From contig VBPP01000057.1 in assembly GCA_005877365.1 (NCBI GenBank), forward strand, positions 1 to 7,514: a stretch of DNA of 7,514 nt. Direction: 5' to 3'. Under the pieces are notes generated by a model. It did not search any database. It saw only the letters and a list, made by a program, of their open reading frames with translations, and was not told where the DNA came from. Within the stretch, counting starts at the first letter, position 1, and every line of letters starts with the position of its first letter. This stretch comes from Nitrososphaerota archaeon. Lineage in GTDB: Archaea > Thermoproteota > Nitrososphaeria > Nitrososphaerales > Gagatemarchaeaceae. Made by a program: the position numbers and the translations under genes. Positions 4,932 to 7,514 of the stretch are shown piece after piece.

Positions 4932-4939
4932 ATTTAATA
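4932..4939 (+). promoter_or_regulatory. TATA box of the cobalamin adenosyltransferase gene
   Basis: ATTTAATA centred about 28 nt before the GTG at 4964; no Shine-Dalgarno precedes the GTG, so the transcript is probably leaderless or nearly so. Confidence 0.6.
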
Positions 4940-4963
4940 GCTGACCGTTAAACTTGGTCCGTC

Positions 4964-5512
4964 GTGTACACCCGGCGAGGGGACAAGGGAGAAACAAGTC
5001 TCTTCGGGTCCAAGCGCGTTTCGAAAGATTCTCCCCGGATTGAGGCCTACGGCGCTATCGATGAGCTGAACAGCTGTATCGGTGTTGCGATCTCGTTTAG
5101 CACCTCAGAGAGCCTATCGACCCCTCTCAAGAGGGTGCAGAAGCTTCTCTTTGTCGCTGGTGCAGACCTGGCGACGGAGCTAGCCGCAAGGGGAGAGGGT
5201 GAGAAGGTCCCCAGAATTGGCGGGGAAGACACGAGATGGCTTGAAAGAGAAAGCGACGAGCTCACGACGAAACTCCCTCCACTGAGGAACTTCATCCTCC
5301 CGGGCGGAGGCCAGTCCGCCGCGACCCTTCAGCTCGCACGGTCAGTCTGCCGAAGAGCCGAGAGGAGAATAGTGGCCGTCGGGAGGGTTGAGGCTATCAA
5401 TCCCGAGCTTCTTCCCTTCGTCAACAGGCTTTCCACTTATCTCTTCAACCTCGCGAGATACTCCAACTTCGCCGAAGGGAGGCGGGAAGAGGTTTGGAAG
5501 AAGATGGACTGA
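4964..5512 (+). CDS. PduO-type ATP:cob(I)alamin adenosyltransferase
   Basis: Cytosolic enzyme that transfers the 5'-deoxyadenosyl group of ATP to cob(I)alamin, making adenosylcobalamin for mutases and class II ribonucleotide reductase. The 182 aa are full length for the PduO/MMAB family, a trimeric five-helix bundle. The N-terminal ATP-binding loop TRRGDKGET is at 3-11, EAYGAIDELNS at 28-38 (D33), LPGGGQSAA at 112-120, the arginine-rich helix R126-x3-RRAERR at 126-135, and NRLSTYLFNLAR at 154-165. Family sequences usually have LSD where this one has LST, a mild oddity. The GTG at 4964 begins the conserved MYTRRGD start and is supported by the TATA box. It converges on the aldehyde dehydrogenase with only 7 bp between the stops. 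A methylmalonyl-CoA mutase client is likely but not visible. Confidence 0.95.
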   Translation: MYTRRGDKGETSLFGSKRVSKDSPRIEAYGAIDELNSCIGVAISFSTSESLSTPLKRVQKLLFVAGADLATELAARGEGEKVPRIGGEDTRWLERESDELTTKLPPLRNFILPGGGQSAATLQLARSVCRRAERRIVAVGRVEAINPELLPFVNRLSTYLFNLARYSNFAEGRREEVWKKMD

Positions 5513-5519
5513 CCATCAA

Positions 5520-6980
5520 TCAGTCCAGGTTGATCTCCACGTTCTTCACCCTCAGATAACTCTCGATGGCGTCTACGCCCTGCTCGAAGCCCAGCCCACT
5601 CTTCTTGAAGCCACCAAACGGCGACTGAGGGTAAGTCACTGGGTACTCGTTGATAGAAACCATCCCGCTCTCAACCTCCTTCGCAACTCTGTGAGCTGTC
5701 CTGAGGCTCGTCGTCCAGACCCCCGCGTAGAGCCCGTACTCGCTGTCGTTCGCGAGCCTTACAGCTTCCTCGAGACCCTGGAAGGTCATCACGCTCAAGA
5801 CGGGCCCGAAGATCTCTTCGCGTACTATCTTCATGTCAGGGCTCGCACTAGTGAAGACCGTCGGCTCGAAGAAGTATCCATCCTTGAGCCTTTCGTCCTT
5901 TGGCGGCTTACCTCCGACGAGCAACTTGGCTCCCTCTTTCAGCCCCTCCTCCACGTATCCCATCACCCTCTTCCTATGAGATTCCGAGACGAGAGGCCCC
6001 ATCCCGGTCGACTGGTCCAGACCATCGCCGAGCTTCATCTGCTTGATTCCCTCCAGAACCTTCCCAACAAGCTTCTCCTGCACGGCCTCCTCGACCAGCA
6101 ACCTCGAACCAGCCCAGCACATCTGCCCCGCGTTGGTGAAGATGCCGTCGATGACGCCTCGCGCGGCCCTGGTGAGGTCTGCGTCGGCGAAAACTATGTT
6201 CGGATTCTTCCCGCCGAGCTCGAGGACGACCCTCGTAAGATTCTTTGCCGCGAGCTCCATCACCCGCCCTCCCGTCTCTGTCGAGCCAGTAAGAGCGATC
6301 AGCCTGATGTCAGGACTTCTTGCGATTTCTTCTCCGACCTCCTCACCCGCACCCGTCACCACGTTGAAAACCCCGTCTGGTAGCCCGGAGGCCTTCGCTA
6401 TCTCCGCCAACTTGAGGAGCGTGAGGGGTGTGAACGAGGCGGGCTTCGCGACGACGGTGTCGCCCACCGCAAGGGCGGGAGCGATACTCCTTGAGGCGAG
6501 AGCGATTGGATAGTTCCAGGGGATGATGTGGGCGGTGACGCCGATCGGCTCCTTCAGTGTGTAGTCGAGCCTGCTCCCCGGGAGGGGTATCGTTTCTCCC
6601 TGGAACTTGTCGGCAAGCCCGGCGTAGTACTCGAAGAGCCTCGCCGCATAAGCGACGTCGCCCTTGGACTGCCCGATTGGTTTTCCGTTGTTGATCGTTT
6701 CGACTCGTGCGAGCTCCTCGATCTTCTCCCGTACGGCCTGTCCGATCTTGTAGAGTATTCTCCCCCTCTTGCTCGGGTCCATTCCGCGCCAGGAGGGCTC
6801 TGCGAAGGCGGCCTTCGCAGTCTCTATTGCGAACGCAACGTCGCGGGCATCTCCCCGGGGGACTTCGGCTATCGCCGACCCTTGAGCGGGGTTGTAGACC
6901 GGGTAAACCCTCCCGGAGTGAGAAGGAATCCATCTCCCGCCCACAAACATCTGGTAAGCCTGAACTGTCGTCGCCTCCAT
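5520..6980 (-). CDS. NAD(P)-dependent aldehyde dehydrogenase
   Basis: Oxidises an aldehyde to a carboxylate with NAD(P)+ through a thio-hemiacetal on the catalytic cysteine. The 486 aa match the ALDH superfamily length, and all hallmarks are present: PWN with the oxyanion Asn N156, cofactor-binding K179, GSTETG at 232-237, general base E254 in LELGGK, nucleophile C288 in GQMCWAGSR, E389 in EEIFGP, and PFGGFKKSG near the C-terminus. There is no signal peptide, so it is cytosolic. The overall style resembles betaine-aldehyde/lactaldehyde/semialdehyde enzymes, but the substrate cannot be fixed from sequence. The ATG at 6980 gives MEATTVQAYQMFVGGRW, the normal family start. It lies 48 nt after the thiolase stop on the same strand, so the two are probably co-transcribed; a weak AT-rich element near 7008-7016 could add an internal promoter. 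Confidence 0.96.
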   Translation of the reverse strand: MEATTVQAYQMFVGGRWIPSHSGRVYPVYNPAQGSAIAEVPRGDARDVAFAIETAKAAFAEPSWRGMDPSKRGRILYKIGQAVREKIEELARVETINNGKPIGQSKGDVAYAARLFEYYAGLADKFQGETIPLPGSRLDYTLKEPIGVTAHIIPWNYPIALASRSIAPALAVGDTVVAKPASFTPLTLLKLAEIAKASGLPDGVFNVVTGAGEEVGEEIARSPDIRLIALTGSTETGGRVMELAAKNLTRVVLELGGKNPNIVFADADLTRAARGVIDGIFTNAGQMCWAGSRLLVEEAVQEKLVGKVLEGIKQMKLGDGLDQSTGMGPLVSESHRKRVMGYVEEGLKEGAKLLVGGKPPKDERLKDGYFFEPTVFTSASPDMKIVREEIFGPVLSVMTFQGLEEAVRLANDSEYGLYAGVWTTSLRTAHRVAKEVESGMVSINEYPVTYPQSPFGGFKKSGLGFEQGVDAIESYLRVKNVEINLD

Positions 6981-7028
6981 CCCGAAACGGCGGTGTCGAG
7001 GAGCGGAGATAAGATTTGCCCCCCATCC

Positions 7029-7514
7029 CTATATCAGTTCGAAGGCGGTCGCAATCCCCTGCCCTACCCCGATGCACATCGTGGCCAACCCAAACCGCGT
7101 CTTCGTTCGTTTCATCTCGTGCAGGAGGGTCACCGCGATTCTCGCCCCGCTGCAACCTATGGGATGACCCAACGCCACCGCTCCTCCGTTGGGGTTCATA
7201 CGCGCGGGGTCGAACTCGGGCATCTCCTCCATGCAGGCCAAGACCTGCGCGGCGAAGGCCTCGTTCAACTCTACTACCCCGAATTCATCCATTCCGATAC
7301 CGAGCCTTGAGAGGAGCTTTCTCGTGGCGGGAACTGGGCCCAAACCCATGTAACTGGGGTGGACACCCGCCGTGGCGGTGCCGAGAATTCTCGCGATCGG
7401 CTTCGCGGGAAGAGATTCGGCCAACTCACGCGACGTGATCAGAAGCCCCGCCGCACCGTCGTTGATTCCTGAAGAGTTCCCCGCGGTAACCGTTCCGTTC
7501 TTCCTGAAGACAGG
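7029..7514 (-). CDS. Degradative-type thiolase (acetyl-CoA C-acyltransferase), 5'-truncated by window edge
   Basis: C-terminal 161 codons of a thiolase of about 390 aa, cut by the right end of the window. Thiolases cleave 3-ketoacyl-CoA with CoA to acetyl-CoA and a shortened acyl-CoA, or run in reverse. Visible motifs are GNSSGINDGAAG, ELNEAFAAQ, the active-site histidine in ALGHPIGCSGARI and the second catalytic cysteine in TMCIGVGQGIA. The CIGVGQG form is typical of FadA/PcaF-like degradative thiolases, whereas biosynthetic enzymes usually show CIGGG. The nucleophilic cysteine of the N-terminal half lies outside the window. The frame is open to the last base; an ATG-like start at 7424 is internal and not the true one. 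It ends with TAG at 7031-7029, 48 nt before the aldehyde dehydrogenase, forming a likely operon for acyl-CoA or side-chain catabolism. Confidence 0.94.
   Translation of the reverse strand, partial: PVFRKNGTVTAGNSSGINDGAAGLLITSRELAESLPAKPIARILGTATAGVHPSYMGLGPVPATRKLLSRLGIGMDEFGVVELNEAFAAQVLACMEEMPEFDPARMNPNGGAVALGHPIGCSGARIAVTLLHEMKRTKTRFGLATMCIGVGQGIATAFELI

Larger units (their letters stand above)
4593..4963. other. 371-bp intergenic region before the cobalamin adenosyltransferase
   Basis: I see no gene: ORFs here are short, lack start context and resemble nothing known. It holds two short direct-repeat pairs, a tetraloop hairpin, a run of eight C (4763-4770) and, at the right end, the adenosyltransferase promoter with a flanking palindrome. 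No cobalamin-riboswitch consensus is apparent. Confidence 0.55.

Noticed and set aside
4593..4963. Cobalamin riboswitch upstream of the adenosyltransferase
   Set aside because: No B12-box-like consensus seen, and the TATA box position predicts an almost leaderless mRNA, leaving no room for a leader riboswitch.
5388..6383. 331-codon plus-strand ORF
   Set aside because: Antisense to the aldehyde dehydrogenase and overlapping the end of the adenosyltransferase; low-complexity Arg/Leu/Pro composition.
6343..7155. 270-codon minus-strand ORF
   Set aside because: Out-of-frame shadow of the aldehyde dehydrogenase with its full set of catalytic motifs; very Arg/Gly-rich, typical of an alternate frame in GC-rich coding DNA.
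6528..7310. 260-codon plus-strand ORF
   Set aside because: Antisense across aldehyde dehydrogenase and thiolase, both firmly identified on the minus strand.

Overview
The window is archaeal. It carries a TFIIB-type initiation factor (TFB) and a two-repeat TATA-binding protein (TBP), two small aKMT/DOT1-like SAM methyltransferases, a stand-alone TRAM-domain protein and the C-terminal end of a Cdc48-type AAA+ ATPase. Several genes have AT-rich TATA boxes about 24-30 nt before the start codon and no Shine-Dalgarno, which points to leaderless transcripts. The gene mix and protein style suggest the TACK group, most likely a Thaumarchaeota/Nitrososphaeria relative. That placement is inference. The PduO/aldehyde dehydrogenase/thiolase block suggests a lineage with some organic-carbon metabolism.

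Layout. 1-373: 3' part of an aKMT-like methyltransferase (+). 525-1463: TFB (-), with a palindrome enclosing its proximal TATA box. 1464-2067: a 604-bp divergent intergenic region with a possible 37-codon ORF and repeats before TBP. 2068-2625: TBP (+). 2765-3150: a poorly marked stretch on the minus strand with a possible small zinc-ribbon ORF and a 5'-truncated AAA+ ATPase fragment that keeps its HbYX proteasome-docking tail. 3150-3422: a TRAM-domain gene (+) with no ATG/GTG/TTG at its N-terminus. 3423-3962: no convincing gene. 3963-4592: second aKMT-like methyltransferase (+). 4593-4963: no gene, some short repeats. 4964-5512: PduO-type cobalamin adenosyltransferase (+). 5520-6980: aldehyde dehydrogenase (-). 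7029-7514: C-terminal part of a degradative-type thiolase (-), cut by the window end.

How it fits together. The left half is information processing: both general transcription factors lie back to back, next to lysine-methyltransferase-like enzymes and an RNA-binding TRAM protein. The right half is metabolism: thiolase and aldehyde dehydrogenase look like one operon converging on the cobalamin enzyme, and adenosylcobalamin could serve methylmalonyl-CoA mutase in acyl-CoA breakdown (inference; no mutase is visible). I see no mobile element, CRISPR array, tRNA or rRNA. The parts most worth a second look are the 2765-3160 stretch, where two oppositely oriented genes both lack their 5' ends at the same place, and the paired TFB/TBP control regions.
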